From assembly GCF_026712205.1 (NCBI RefSeq), contig NZ_JAPPUW010000002.1, positions 62,001 through 126,000 of the forward strand: a stretch of 64,000 nucleotides of DNA, read 5' to 3'. Source of the stretch: Pelomonas aquatica (GTDB lineage: Bacteria; Pseudomonadota; Gammaproteobacteria; Burkholderiales; Burkholderiaceae_C). Position 1 is the first letter of the stretch. Each line of letters begins with the position of its first letter. The notes beneath the pieces were generated by a model. It searched no databases and was not told where the DNA came from. It saw only the letters and a list, made by a program, of their open reading frames with translations. The position numbers and the translations under genes are program-made. Shown here piece after piece: positions 1-8,039 of the stretch.

Positions 1-865
1 CCTTCTCGCGGTTGGCGATGGACTCTGGTACGCGGTCGGCGTAAAGCCTGGCGCGCAGCAGGTCGGCGGCGATGTTGCTCAGCAGGCGGGGCACCGTGGC
101 CAGCGGCAGTGCGTAGCGCGGCAGCAGCTTGGCGTCGATCAGCGCCTCGATGTCGGCGATGGCGTCTTCCATCCGCACCGCGTTGATCGTGGTGGCCGTC
201 GGGTCGGTGGGGTTGGTGAGCTGGATCAGCTCGCCCTGGCCGATGCGGTCGGCGAGCTGGCGGGTGCTGGTGTAGTGGCCCGATGGCCCGATCCACGGGC
301 CGAACACCATCGTGAAGGTGGCCGAGCCGAACGCCAGGCCGCTGGGCAGGCCTTGCGGGGCGACGCCGAAGGGGATGTCGAAGCTGACGACCGGCAGGCC
401 CACCGCGGCCGTGCTGGCCAGGCCCGTGGTGGCCACGGCAAAGGTGAACCCGAAACTGACCGTCGGCGTGCCCGATGTCGCCGCACCGGGCAGGCCGGCC
501 GGCATGACGTTGAACGCGGCGCCAACCGAACCGACCGTGACGGTCGCCGTCGTGGCGCCCATGTCGGCGCCGTCGACATAGAGCCGGTAGCCGATGCTGT
601 AGGTGCCGTCGGCGGTTCCCGCCGGGATCGTGAAGCTGCCGTCCTCATAGAAGAGCGCGCCGGCCGGCGCGCCCCCGGTGATGAGCGCGCGGAAGGCCTT
701 GCCGTCGTCGGCAGCAGAGTCCCAGTCGTTGTAGAGCAGGCCGGGGCCGGAGCCGCCCGTGGCTGTGGCGGCCCGCATGGCGGCGCCGGTGATGCCGTGC
801 CCTGCATAGGCCGAGCTGACCCAGCCGGCCACAAGAAGCTGCGCGGAGTCGCTACGCCAACTCAT
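1..865 (-). CDS. Phage head protein: N-terminal beta-rich domain fused to a Mu gp36-like (DUF1320) C-terminus, partial
   Basis: The frame opens with ATG at 865 and is still open at base 1, so the C-terminal end lies outside the window. The first ~190 residues are Gly/Ala/Thr-rich and look like a beta-sandwich or decoration domain. From about residue 195 the sequence (STRQLADRIGQGELIQLTN, then an Asp/Glu-rich helix and LLPRYALPL) resembles DUF1320, the gp36 family of Mu-like phages, whose members normally consist of that domain alone. Gp36-type proteins sit next to the major capsid gene and are thought to act in head completion. The ATG overlaps the upstream gene's stop (ATGA), which supports the start and implies translational coupling. 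Confidence 0.7.
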   Translation of the reverse strand, partial: MSWRSDSAQLLVAGWVSSAYAGHGITGAAMRAATATGGSGPGLLYNDWDSAADDGKAFRALITGGAPAGALFYEDGSFTIPAGTADGTYSIGYRLYVDGADMGATTATVTVGSVGAAFNVMPAGLPGAATSGTPTVSFGFTFAVATTGLASTAAVGLPVVSFDIPFGVAPQGLPSGLAFGSATFTMVFGPWIGPSGHYTSTRQLADRIGQGELIQLTNPTDPTATTINAVRMEDAIADIEALIDAKLLPRYALPLATVPRLLSNIAADLLRARLYADRVPESIANREK

Positions 866-2325
866 GTTGCCAGCGCATCAGCGATGCCGTACTGCCCGGT
901 CGACTCAATCCACGCCACCTTGTAGCGTGTGCCGGTCGAGATGCCAGGGTCGCTCACCGTGAACACCCCTGACGCATTGACCGAGACGTTGCTCTTTGTC
1001 ACCACGACCGATGTCAGGCCGGCGTTGAGGACGACGACTGCGGACAGCGTGCCGCCAAGGGCCTGGCTGCCGTTGTTTCGCAGCAGCGGCTGGCTGGTGA
1101 TCGTCCCGGACGCAGAGGCCGTGTAGGTGAGGCTGGCAGGGTTGCCAAGGCCGCCGTTATTGGTGACGCTGACTGTTTTTGCGCCCGCACTGGCCGGCGT
1201 GTACGTGAAGGTGGCAGTCGGCGCGCCATTGCTGATGCTCATCGATGACGGCGTGAACGCGCCACCCGCGCCGCCGTCGCTCGGGGTCACGACCAAGGTG
1301 CCCGTGATTGGACCGTTGGCGCCCACGGTGAAATTTCCAGAAGGGGCGCCAGACAAACCCGAACTAGGTCCAGATAGTGTCACTGCGGTCGCGCTCAAAG
1401 CGCCTGCCGTATAGGTCAAGCTGGCAGGGTTTGTGAGGCCGCCGTTATTCGTGACGCTGATGGTCTTGGCGCCGGTCGAAGCGGCCGTGTAGGTGAACGT
1501 GGCAGTCGGCGTGCCGCTACTGATGCTGACGGTTGTTGGCGAGAAGCTGCCGCCTGCCCCGCCGTCGCTCGGGGTCACGATGACGGTTCCCGTGATGACG
1601 CCGTCAGCGCCCACGCTGAACGCCGTCGAGGGCGATCCAGAGGTTCCCGAGGCCGGGCCGGACAGGGTGACGGAAGTAGCAGGCGTGACGCGGGCAACAG
1701 GGTGCGCGATTGTGGACTGGGCCACCGCGCCCGAGGCGGTCAGTGTGCGGGCGCCACTCAAGGACGTGTAGCTACCCCCTGCCGAGTAGTCCTTGAGCGC
1801 CCAGCCATCAATCCAGCCGGTGATGGTCTCGGGCATCGCGCCACCTAGCAGCGAGGTCACATTCGCTGAAGTGAGTGCGCCTCCGTAGAAGTGAGCTTCG
1901 GCGAAATCGGTGCCATTCAGGAACGCAGTGAGCACAACCTGGTTATGGCTAACCATGTTGGCATTGGGCTGCGTATCAGTGTTAGTGGTGCCTGTCGCGT
2001 TCGTGTGGTAGATCGTCCGACTGCTGGCGCTCGTAAACACAAGCACAAACAATTGGTACGCTGTGGGGCTGATGTCCGGCGTGCCGGCAGCTGCGGCCGA
2101 TACAGAACCCCAACTGGCTGTTGCGTCAATGGCGTACTTGGCGCCATTGGCAGCATATAAGCCACCAACGATATCCCCGGGGTTGGCACTGTTGACTTGC
2201 TGAATGAACAGCGTGTTGGCAGAGGGAGCTTGGCCACCGGCGTACACGACGATTGAGAAGGGGTAGCTGGTTTTGAGAGCGCTGCCGCAAGTGAGCTTGG
2301 CGCTGTTGCTAAGTCTGAGTCCCAT
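862..2325 (-). CDS. Phage tail-fibre/decoration-like protein with LamG-like domain and two Ig-like repeats
   Basis: A 487-residue protein with no enzymatic motif. Residues ~1-195 look like a concanavalin/LamG-type lectin fold (alternating hydrophobic strands, no Cys pairs). Residues ~214-309 and ~310-405 are two tandem Ig-like repeats of 96 residues that are close copies: both contain TPSDGGAGG and end in VTNNGGL-NPASLTYTA. A shorter C-terminal beta domain (~406-487) follows. Such modules on phage particles usually bind glycans or decorate the capsid or fibre. The gene lies within the head gene run, four bases downstream of the propeller gene, and overlaps the gp36-fusion gene by an ATGA. Adhesion is inferred from the domains only. 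Confidence 0.7.
   Translation of the reverse strand: MGLRLSNSAKLTCGSALKTSYPFSIVVYAGGQAPSANTLFIQQVNSANPGDIVGGLYAANGAKYAIDATASWGSVSAAAAGTPDISPTAYQLFVLVFTSASSRTIYHTNATGTTNTDTQPNANMVSHNQVVLTAFLNGTDFAEAHFYGGALTSANVTSLLGGAMPETITGWIDGWALKDYSAGGSYTSLSGARTLTASGAVAQSTIAHPVARVTPATSVTLSGPASGTSGSPSTAFSVGADGVITGTVIVTPSDGGAGGSFSPTTVSISSGTPTATFTYTAASTGAKTISVTNNGGLTNPASLTYTAGALSATAVTLSGPSSGLSGAPSGNFTVGANGPITGTLVVTPSDGGAGGAFTPSSMSISNGAPTATFTYTPASAGAKTVSVTNNGGLGNPASLTYTASASGTITSQPLLRNNGSQALGGTLSAVVVLNAGLTSVVVTKSNVSVNASGVFTVSDPGISTGTRYKVAWIESTGQYGIADALAT
1111..1686 (-). repeat. Tandem 288-bp repeat (two copies) encoding Ig-like domains
   Basis: Two consecutive units of about 288 bp encode the paired Ig-like domains of the LamG/Ig protein. 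Similarity is visible at DNA level as well as in protein, for example in the stretches encoding the GGAGG and TNNGGL motifs. Copies this close can gain or lose a unit by recombination. Confidence 0.75.
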
Positions 2326-2328
2326 TCG

Positions 2329-3396
2329 TCAGGCCCTCTTCAGGAAATTCAGGTCGTTGGCCTGGCTGCCTTGCAGCACAAAGCCGTTGAGCGAAGGCAC
2401 CCACAGGAGCCGCTTGCAAAGCGTGCCGGAGCTGGTCGGCACGGCACCCCCCGGCGTGTAAGTCGCCATATCCCAAACGGCACCAGCGTTGGGCGTGACG
2501 ACATAGAACGTATTCATCCGCCCGGGGTGGAGGAAGTAAAACTTGCCGTCCATCGGGCAGTACGCCATGCCGGCGTACTGCGGCGCGTCGGTCTGGAACT
2601 GTGTCAGGGCGGCGCTGGCGTTGAACGTGATGCTTCTGCTGTTCCCCGTGGTCGGGTCGAAGTCCACCGCACTGATCCCAGAGCCAAAGCCCTCGCCGTC
2701 TGCCCATTGCAGCGCGAAGATGCGATTGCGCACCGAGTCGTAGGCGGCCGGGTAGCGCAGCAGCGAGCCACTACCCGGCTTGCTCCATGTCAGCGATGTG
2801 ACGTTGAAGCAGTACCCGGTCTGGGTCCAGATGTTGCCGGCGCCGTCTTGCGCCACGCCGTAGTCGCCGGCGAGAGTGATGTCCCGCCATGTGTTGCGTG
2901 GCAGGTACTGCCTCGACGAGAGGCTGAACAGGTCCATGCCCGGGCCGGTCGGGGTTCCGCCGCCCCATCCAAACCGACAGCCTGCGAGAAGCACGGCATC
3001 GAGGCTGGCGATGTAGTGGGTGTGGTGGTAGGTGTGACGCGAGGCTGGGGAGCCGTCTGCGTAGTGGGTGACATTCGCCTCCACGCCGTTCCACGATGAC
3101 GCGCGCAACGTCGCCCATGCCGGTGCGTCGTCTGACAGCTTGAGTGACGCGGCGGCGTTGCTCGATCCGTTGCTATGCCCGCCGGCCGCCACAACGACCA
3201 GCGTGGCATCGCTCAGCCTGATCGTCATGTCAGAGTAGGCATTGGTGTTCAGGCCGGCACCTGGGCCGCTGGTGCCCGGAATCTGCCCCCACGATCCGAT
3301 CGATAGGGTCGTCAGCCACGCCGGGCCAGCGAACCTGCCCGCGTAGATGCCGGCGCCGCTGGCGACGGTGTAGCTGTCGGCGCGCGGCGTGGCCAT
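2329..3396 (-). CDS. Phage protein with predicted beta-propeller (kelch/galactose-oxidase-like) fold
   Basis: A 355-residue protein. Repeated blade-like segments are visible: a Gly pair or Gly-rich turn followed by hydrophobic strands and a W or Y, as in the LLAGCRFGWGGG, WTQTGYCFNVTSLTW and YCPMDGKFYFLHPGRMNTFY segments. This suggests a propeller that could bind carbohydrate or another capsid protein; no catalytic Cys-Tyr/His set typical of galactose oxidase is evident. The start at 3396 shares one base with the upstream stop (TGATG), so the pair is probably coupled. A longer upstream extension is in frame but is only the shadow of the neighbouring gene. Confidence 0.65.
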   Translation of the reverse strand: MATPRADSYTVASGAGIYAGRFAGPAWLTTLSIGSWGQIPGTSGPGAGLNTNAYSDMTIRLSDATLVVVAAGGHSNGSSNAAASLKLSDDAPAWATLRASSWNGVEANVTHYADGSPASRHTYHHTHYIASLDAVLLAGCRFGWGGGTPTGPGMDLFSLSSRQYLPRNTWRDITLAGDYGVAQDGAGNIWTQTGYCFNVTSLTWSKPGSGSLLRYPAAYDSVRNRIFALQWADGEGFGSGISAVDFDPTTGNSRSITFNASAALTQFQTDAPQYAGMAYCPMDGKFYFLHPGRMNTFYVVTPNAGAVWDMATYTPGGAVPTSSGTLCKRLLWVPSLNGFVLQGSQANDLNFLKRA

Positions 3397-3794
3397 CAGA
3401 GCGAGAAGATCTTGTTGGGGCCGTTGTCCCAGGTGACCGTGCCACCGGTGGTTCCCGCCGGGATGGGCAGGCCCGTGGCCGTGTCGATGAAGTGCACCAG
3501 CGGTGACGTGGTTTCGTCGCCGGTGTCCACGTAGATCCACAGCGCCTCGATGGTCGGGGCCGAGGTGAGGCCGGAGAAGGCAGCATTGGCGGCGCCGAAC
3601 ACGCCGCCGGTGAAGGTCTTGCCGGTGAGCGTGACGGGCGCGCCGACGCGGGCGCCGGCCGGCACGCTGCTCAGGAACTGGTGGCTGGGCGAGTAGGTGT
3701 AGGCCGCCAGATGGACCAGCTGAGCCTTGACCGTGCCGGCCAGCGCAGCGGCCAGCATGGTCTCTTTGAACTTGGGTTGGAGGGCGTTCGACAT
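3396..3794 (-). CDS. Conserved phage head/tail accessory protein, function unknown
   Basis: A 132-residue protein. It resembles a frequent but uncharacterised phage family: an N-terminal helix (FKETMLAAAL), then KAQLV-LAAYTYS, HQFLSSVPAGARV, TLTGKTFTGGVFGAA and a C-terminal VTWDNGPNKIFSL. Members occur in structural modules near capsid or tail genes, often just before fibre-like proteins, as here. No enzymatic residues or membrane segments are seen. It is followed directly by the propeller gene with a one-base overlap, so it may encode the attachment partner of that protein (inference). Confidence 0.65.
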   Translation of the reverse strand: MSNALQPKFKETMLAAALAGTVKAQLVHLAAYTYSPSHQFLSSVPAGARVGAPVTLTGKTFTGGVFGAANAAFSGLTSAPTIEALWIYVDTGDETTSPLVHFIDTATGLPIPAGTTGGTVTWDNGPNKIFSL

Positions 3795-3815
3795 TCGTTG
3801 TTGACCTCTGAAAGA

Positions 3816-3918
3816 GCCGGGGCTTCAGGCAACACCATCCCCCGCTGCGGAGCCCCGGCACGAGCCTCGCGGGTTGAGCCTGGCTTGCCTCCGGCAGCCG
3901 CCCCAGGCGGCGGCTGCC
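3816..3918 (-). other. Two GC-rich stem-loops in the head-gene intergenic gap
   Basis: The gap between the DUF7210-like gene and the 132-residue gene holds two inverted repeats. One has perfect 10-base arms at 3893-3902 and 3909-3918 with a 6-base loop. The other has 9-base arms at 3816-3824 and 3851-3859 around a 26-base loop. Neither is followed by a T run, so these are not classical intrinsic terminators; processing or mRNA stabilising structures between highly and weakly expressed head genes are possible. Confidence 0.5.
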
Positions 3919-3946
3919 TTCAAAGGCCTCTGGGTTGGGTATCCAG

Positions 3947-4123
3947 TCAGGCCGCGGGCGCGGCCTTCGGCGTGACGACGCTGCCCAGCAGGGGCTCGGC
4001 GGCGGCGTCGGTCATCAGCACCTCGTCGCCGGGCGCGTAGTCGTCGCCGTCGAGGCGCAGCGGGATGAGCACGTCGTAGGGCTTGGTCTCGGCCTTCTCG
4101 GCGGCCGTCTTTTTGGTAGCCAT
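3947..4123 (-). CDS. Small phage protein, DUF7210-like
   Basis: A 58-residue gene starting with ATGGCTACC at 4123. After a Lys/Glu-rich N-terminus the protein reads YDVLIPLRLDGDDYAPGDEV, then an Asp/Ala-rich stretch. This is the pattern of DUF7210-type small phage proteins (a basic segment, L-x-DG-x-x-YxPGDxV), which lie beside major capsid genes. It lies 10 bases downstream of the capsid gene. No function is known. Confidence 0.6.
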   Translation of the reverse strand: MATKKTAAEKAETKPYDVLIPLRLDGDDYAPGDEVLMTDAAAEPLLGSVVTPKAAPAA

Positions 4124-4133
4124 CGCGCCCTCC

Positions 4134-5093
4134 TCAGTTCACAGCGTTCTGGAAGAAGTAGCCCAGGTCGCCCGCCGTGACGAGTTCCTTGACCGACTCG
4201 CCGGAGCGGACGCGCACACCGCCGCGGGCGCCGATGTCGGGGTCTTGGATCGTGCCGCCGATGCGCGGACCGTACTGGGCCGTCACGCCGAAGGTGACGC
4301 CCGCGCGGGTGTCGGCCTGCTTGTTGCGGCACAGGAAGGCCGCATGCTTGCCCCAGGCGCGGGTCATGCTGGCCTGCTGGCCGGGAGCCGCGGTGTTGAT
4401 CCACGCGTCGCCGACGTACAGATCCTCCAGCTCCAGCAGATCGGCCAGCGCCTTCAGCGGCACGACGCCGGCGTCGGTGTTGTAGCCAAAGACCGCCTTA
4501 CAGATCTTCGGGTGCGTGCGCAGCTTGGTGGCGGTGGCGCGACCGAGCACGCCGATGTTGGGGCGCATCAGCATGCCGTCGAAGCTCGTGAGGATCGCGG
4601 TCAGCGGGTCGGAGTTCGCGAAGTCGCTCCACTGGCTGGTGCCGGCAAGTGCCACCTTGTTGTTGGCGCCGTAGCTCGCGTTGTTGAACACCAGGTTGGC
4701 GGCGCGGTACTCGCGGCGGTTCAGGACCGACTGCATGACCAGCGCCGTGGCGCGCTCCAGCGGGTTGGCGGCGCTGACGAAGCCGGGGCCGGCCTCGTGC
4801 GCCCGCTCCCAGGCCACGATGTCGGCGTTGGGCACGGGGGTGTCCAGCGCCTGGTCCTGGACCTGGTCGGTCTTCTCGGCCGCGGCCCAGTCGATCTGGT
4901 TGGGTGCGCTCTTGCGGCCGACGGTGGTGTCGGGCGCCTGGAAGGCGTCAGCCGAGCCGTAGTTGAGGTAGCGGAAGACCTCGGTCGAGACGGGCACGCG
5001 CGGCAGCACCTGGTCGGCGATCAGGCCGCTCTGGCTGTAGGCCACGGCGATGGCCGCGAGCGAGGGAACGATGACGAAGGGATGGGCAGCCAT
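4134..5093 (-). CDS. Phage major capsid protein
   Basis: A 319-residue protein positioned where the capsid gene is expected, after protease/scaffold and cement genes. The N-terminus (IADQVLPRVPVSTEVFRYL) and the QVQDQALDTPVPNAD and ERATALVMQSVLNRREYRAA segments are typical of capsid proteins of siphoviral and transposable phages. The middle has a long helix followed by MLMRPNIGVLGRATATKLRT, like the A-domain region of an HK97-fold subunit. The analogous Mu gene is T. There is no obvious propeptide. The upstream gap to the cement gene is only 17 bases, implying co-transcription. Confidence 0.8.
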   Translation of the reverse strand: MAAHPFVIVPSLAAIAVAYSQSGLIADQVLPRVPVSTEVFRYLNYGSADAFQAPDTTVGRKSAPNQIDWAAAEKTDQVQDQALDTPVPNADIVAWERAHEAGPGFVSAANPLERATALVMQSVLNRREYRAANLVFNNASYGANNKVALAGTSQWSDFANSDPLTAILTSFDGMLMRPNIGVLGRATATKLRTHPKICKAVFGYNTDAGVVPLKALADLLELEDLYVGDAWINTAAPGQQASMTRAWGKHAAFLCRNKQADTRAGVTFGVTAQYGPRIGGTIQDPDIGARGGVRVRSGESVKELVTAGDLGYFFQNAVN

Positions 5094-5110
5094 TGGGTTG
5101 GGCTCCTGGG

Positions 5111-5470
5111 TCAGAGCACGCCGAGGGCGCGCAGGTAGGGAATCTCGTCGCCGGCCACGCCGCCGATCTCGGCGAAGCCGATGATCCGGTTGCCGGTCGT
5201 CGTCGTGGTGATGGCGGCGCCGTTGGCGTCGCTGGTGAGGGCGTCGCCGGCGGCGACGTTGCCGCCCAGCACGACGAAGGGAACGGGGCCGACGGCCAGG
5301 TCGACCTGCTCGCCGGCCACGTGGGCCAGCTCGTCGCTGGTGCCCAGCAGCTTGTCGGTGGGGCCGGCGGCCAGCACGGCGCTCTTCACGCCGGCGCCCG
5401 GCTTGATGATGCGGAAGCGGCCGATGCCGCCCTCGGCCGCGCGGCCACGGAAATCACTGTTGACGGGCAT
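5111..5470 (-). CDS. Phage capsid cement/decoration protein (DUF2190-like)
   Basis: A 119-residue, Gly/Ala/Val-rich all-beta protein lying between the protease and the capsid gene, the usual place for head stabilising proteins. The sequence has repeated short strands and a Thr-run turn near residues 88-93, with a closing RIIGFAEIGGVAGDEIPYL segment typical of capsid cement proteins. Such proteins bind the capsid lattice after expansion. Its ATG at 5470 is directly adjacent to the protease gene's stop. Confidence 0.7.
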   Translation of the reverse strand: MPVNSDFRGRAAEGGIGRFRIIKPGAGVKSAVLAAGPTDKLLGTSDELAHVAGEQVDLAVGPVPFVVLGGNVAAGDALTSDANGAAITTTTTGNRIIGFAEIGGVAGDEIPYLRALGVL

Positions 5471-6670
5471 TCACTGCTCCTTGTTGTTGCGGGTGATGTG
5501 GGCCACGGCCACGTCGATGCCGATGTCGCGGCCGGCCTTGGCCTGCTCGGCCTGGTAGGCCACGGCGGCGTCGGCGATGGACTGGGGGTCCGCGAAGTCG
5601 ACGGTGCTGTCGCCGGTGCGTGCGGCGCCGGCGTGCTCGCCGAAGTGCACGACCTTGGGCGCCTTGCGGGCCTGCTCCTGGAAGACCTCCAGCGCCGAAC
5701 GCTCGGTGCGCTTGGTGGGGTCGCCCTCGGCGAACTCGACGACGGTGGCCTCGGACGGCAGGGCCTCCATGAAGGCCACCATGCGGGCCTTGTCGGCGGG
5801 CAGCCAGCGGCCCTCGCTGATCATGGTTTCGGCGAACTGCGTGATGGCCGCAGTGCGCGCGCTCTTCACGAGCGAGGCCTGCGCGTCCTCGCGCTGCTTG
5901 ATGGACGCCTCGCGGGCGTCCAGCTCGGCGGCGCGCGCGGTCAGCGCGGCGGCCTGGTCGGTGGGGTTGGGCACTGCGGGGGCTCCTTCGGCAAAGCCGG
6001 TGGTGGTGGGGGAACTGGGTTCGTCGTCGTCCGGCTCGGGCGCAAGGGCCTCGCGCTGCAGGGCGTCGAGTTCGTAGCTGGGCAGTACGCGGTCGGCCTC
6101 CTCGACGCCGAAGCGGGCGATGAACCACTCGCGCAGCCGGCGGAAGATGCCGACCTCGATCTGGTCTTCCCACTCGCCGAACTCGACGACGCCGTCGTTG
6201 CTGGCGGCGTGCGCGGCCACGGCGCGCAGGCCCTTCACGGCGGGCGGCTGCGCGCCGAGCCAGCCCACATGCTTGAGGTACCAGACGCCCGGCTTGGGGT
6301 TGGCCTCGTGGTCGGGCGGGTAGAAGCAGGCGCTGCGCTTCGGGTAGCGGCCGGAGGTGACCAACTCGCCGAAGGCGGGCTCGACCTGGCTGCTCTGCGT
6401 GATGACGAGGCTGGCGCCGCCGTCGACGGCCTGCAGGCCCGCGACCCAGCCATAGGCGGGATCATCGGTGCGCGGATGGCCAACGACGTGGGGCGCCTCG
6501 TGCAGGGCCGGGTCATAGGCCTGGGCGCAGGCCACCACGTCGGCGGCGGTGATCTCGTAGACCTGGCCATTCATGGCGCGGCGCTTGCCGGGCCTGAAGA
6601 TCTCGACCTGGTCGAGCGAAGCCGGGGCCTGTTGCTGCGGGGTGTTGGATGCGGTGCTCACGCTTCGCAT
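5471..6670 (-). CDS. Phage I-like capsid maturation protease/scaffold protein
   Basis: A 399-residue protein matching the Mu gpI family, in which an N-terminal protease is fused to a C-terminal scaffold. The protease half has FRPGKRRAMNGQVYEITAAD, then APHVVGHPRTDDPAYGWV with the family's conserved His, and RYPKRSACFYPPD. The C-terminal half (about 245-400) is rich in Ala, Glu, Lys and Gln and predicted helical/coiled coil, as expected for a scaffold removed during maturation. It is the first gene of the leftward head run and starts about 40 bases after a terminator T-run. Terminase, portal and gpF-like genes that normally precede it are missing here. Confidence 0.8.
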   Translation of the reverse strand: MRSVSTASNTPQQQAPASLDQVEIFRPGKRRAMNGQVYEITAADVVACAQAYDPALHEAPHVVGHPRTDDPAYGWVAGLQAVDGGASLVITQSSQVEPAFGELVTSGRYPKRSACFYPPDHEANPKPGVWYLKHVGWLGAQPPAVKGLRAVAAHAASNDGVVEFGEWEDQIEVGIFRRLREWFIARFGVEEADRVLPSYELDALQREALAPEPDDDEPSSPTTTGFAEGAPAVPNPTDQAAALTARAAELDAREASIKQREDAQASLVKSARTAAITQFAETMISEGRWLPADKARMVAFMEALPSEATVVEFAEGDPTKRTERSALEVFQEQARKAPKVVHFGEHAGAARTGDSTVDFADPQSIADAAVAYQAEQAKAGRDIGIDVAVAHITRNNKEQ

Positions 6671-6708
6671 CCTCTGCAGCCGGCCTGCAGGGGTCTTTTA
6701 ACGGGTGT

Positions 6709-6747
6709 AAAAAAGACAAGGCCCCGGTCCTTGGTAGGAGCGGGGCC
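6709..6747 (-). terminator. Intrinsic terminator, leftward
   Basis: Seven perfect G/C pairs (6741-6747 with 6720-6726) around a 14-base loop are followed on the minus strand by TTGTC and six T residues. It ends the OB-fold gene transcript and isolates it from the head genes, as is typical for a phage moron unit. Confidence 0.85.
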
Positions 6748-6800
6748 ATTCGGCTGCGGCCTGCAATGCTAGTGGTTTTCGCGCCTTCCCAGGCGCCGAG

Positions 6801-7277
6801 CTACTTCATCAATGCGGCGCGGCAGTCGTCGCCGCTGGGCCTGCCCACCAAGAACTTCATGCCCTCACAGGTCACCACGACACGCTGGCCACGCTGAAAC
6901 GCGGCGGCGGCATTGGCCTCTGAACGGTTGAGCGTCATGGGCGCGGGCAGGAACTCGTTGTTCGTGCGCAGGGCCAGCACCGGGGCGCCAAACATGTCCT
7001 TCTCGATGGCATGGATGACGCCGTCCAAACGCACGGGCCGGCCGGCGATACGGTGGTCGGTCGCCACCTCGTTGGCCTCGTAGTCTTCGATCAGTTGGCG
7101 CAGCGAGGTGACATACACCGCCTCGGCCGCTGCGGGCACGGGCGCCGCACCGGCTTGGGCCGCGCCCGGCAGCGGCGCCTTTTTGTCGGACGACATGACG
7201 GCCACCACGCCCAGCGCGATGAAGGCCAGCGCCAGCCCGCCCAGCACCATCAGCGCCCGTTTGAAGATATTCATCAT
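6801..7277 (-). CDS. Membrane-anchored OB-fold (tRNA_anti-like) protein, possible phage moron
   Basis: A 158-residue protein. Residues ~5-29 form one membrane segment (ALMVLGGLALAFIALGVVAV). After an Ala/Pro linker, residues ~57-158 have the pattern of the tRNA_anti-like OB-fold family: LIEDYEANEVATDHRIAGRPV, a central GAPVLAL strand, RGQRVVVTCEGM, and a paired Cys (CEG and DDCRAAL). Such proteins are small exported proteins of unknown function. Alone between the repressor and a strong terminator, with no link to particle assembly, it may be a lysogenic-conversion gene (inference). A leftover host gene is the alternative. Confidence 0.65.
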   Translation of the reverse strand: MMNIFKRALMVLGGLALAFIALGVVAVMSSDKKAPLPGAAQAGAAPVPAAAEAVYVTSLRQLIEDYEANEVATDHRIAGRPVRLDGVIHAIEKDMFGAPVLALRTNNEFLPAPMTLNRSEANAAAAFQRGQRVVVTCEGMKFLVGRPSGDDCRAALMK

Positions 7278-7521
7278 CTTTTCCCCCTTCGGTTCGGCCC
7301 TTCAAGATGGCGTCGCGTCGGCCGGGCCATGCAAAGCCGACGAGGCATGTGGTTCGCCATGCCGACCGCCAGCCAGACGGCAACCAATCCCGCATCCACC
7401 ATTCCCAGATGCTGGTGAGCCCATCAAGCGGCCCGCAAAGGCGTTGAAACGGGCCGTAGAGCGTTTCAGAGGCGAGCGACAGGGGCCAGGTAGCCGTCAC
7501 AACCCCGAAAGGCTTGCAGAC

Positions 7522-7539
7522 GGTCAACGAGTGTTGACC
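7522..7539. other. Perfect inverted repeat just after the repressor gene
   Basis: Seven-base arms at 7522-7528 (GGTCAAC) and 7533-7539 with a 4-base loop lie 2 bases beyond the repressor stop codon. No T run follows in either direction. It could be an mRNA 3' end structure or a protein-binding dyad. Confidence 0.5.
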
Positions 7540-7541
7540 AA

Positions 7542-8039
7542 TCAATGCCCCTTCGCCTCGGCTCGCCGACTGGCCGCCTGGGTCTGTAGATACACGTCGA
7601 GCATGGCGCGCACAAGCGCCTGATTGGGCTCAGCACCCACCGGCTGCGTGTTGTAGACGCCGCCAGCCACGACAGCCAAGCCATTGGTGTCCAGCTCGAC
7701 GCCGCGCTCCGAAGCCTCTCGCTGGACGCTCTCGATCACCCGGGAGAGATGGGCGGCGTCCAAGGGTGGCGCGAAGCGGCCCCGCTTCGATTCGACCAGC
7801 TGGGTCACAGGACGGCCCACATCGCTGTCAATGCCAGGGCCATTCAAGACGAAGTCCACATTGACCTCGTCAGGCCGCTGTGCAGCCAGCACCTTGAGCT
7901 TGTCCACCGGAAACGAACCGCGCCGCTTCCTCTCGCTGAGCGCGGCGCGCGATAGCCCCAGGGCTGAGGCCACCTCCTGGTCCTCCTTGACGCCCAAGGC
8001 CTGCTTGAGACGGTCGAGCTGAAAAGAAAAAGAGTCCAT
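7542..8039 (-). CDS. CI-like phage repressor
   Basis: A 165-residue protein. Residues ~4-65 form a helix-turn-helix of the phage CI repressor type: FQLDRLKQALGVKEDQEVAS followed by ALGLSRAALSERKRRGSFP, with the recognition helix around residues 25-34. The C-terminal part carries no recognisable Ser-Lys LexA-type autocleavage pair and probably serves in oligomerisation. It is transcribed away from the early operon, from the shared control region at 8040-8134. A start at 8039 was chosen because the upstream extension runs through the operator region and has no family similarity. Its role would be to keep the transposase operon silent in the lysogen. Confidence 0.75.
   Translation of the reverse strand: MDSFSFQLDRLKQALGVKEDQEVASALGLSRAALSERKRRGSFPVDKLKVLAAQRPDEVNVDFVLNGPGIDSDVGRPVTQLVESKRGRFAPPLDAAHLSRVIESVQREASERGVELDTNGLAVVAGGVYNTQPVGAEPNQALVRAMLDVYLQTQAASRRAEAKGH

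Noticed and set aside
3893-3918. Terminator between head genes
   Set aside because: Strong hairpin but no T run on the transcribed strand, and the head genes need to be co-transcribed; recorded only as stem-loops.
5093-6772. Rightward 559-codon frame opposite the head genes
   Set aside because: Gly/Ala/Val-rich shadow of the protease and cement genes.
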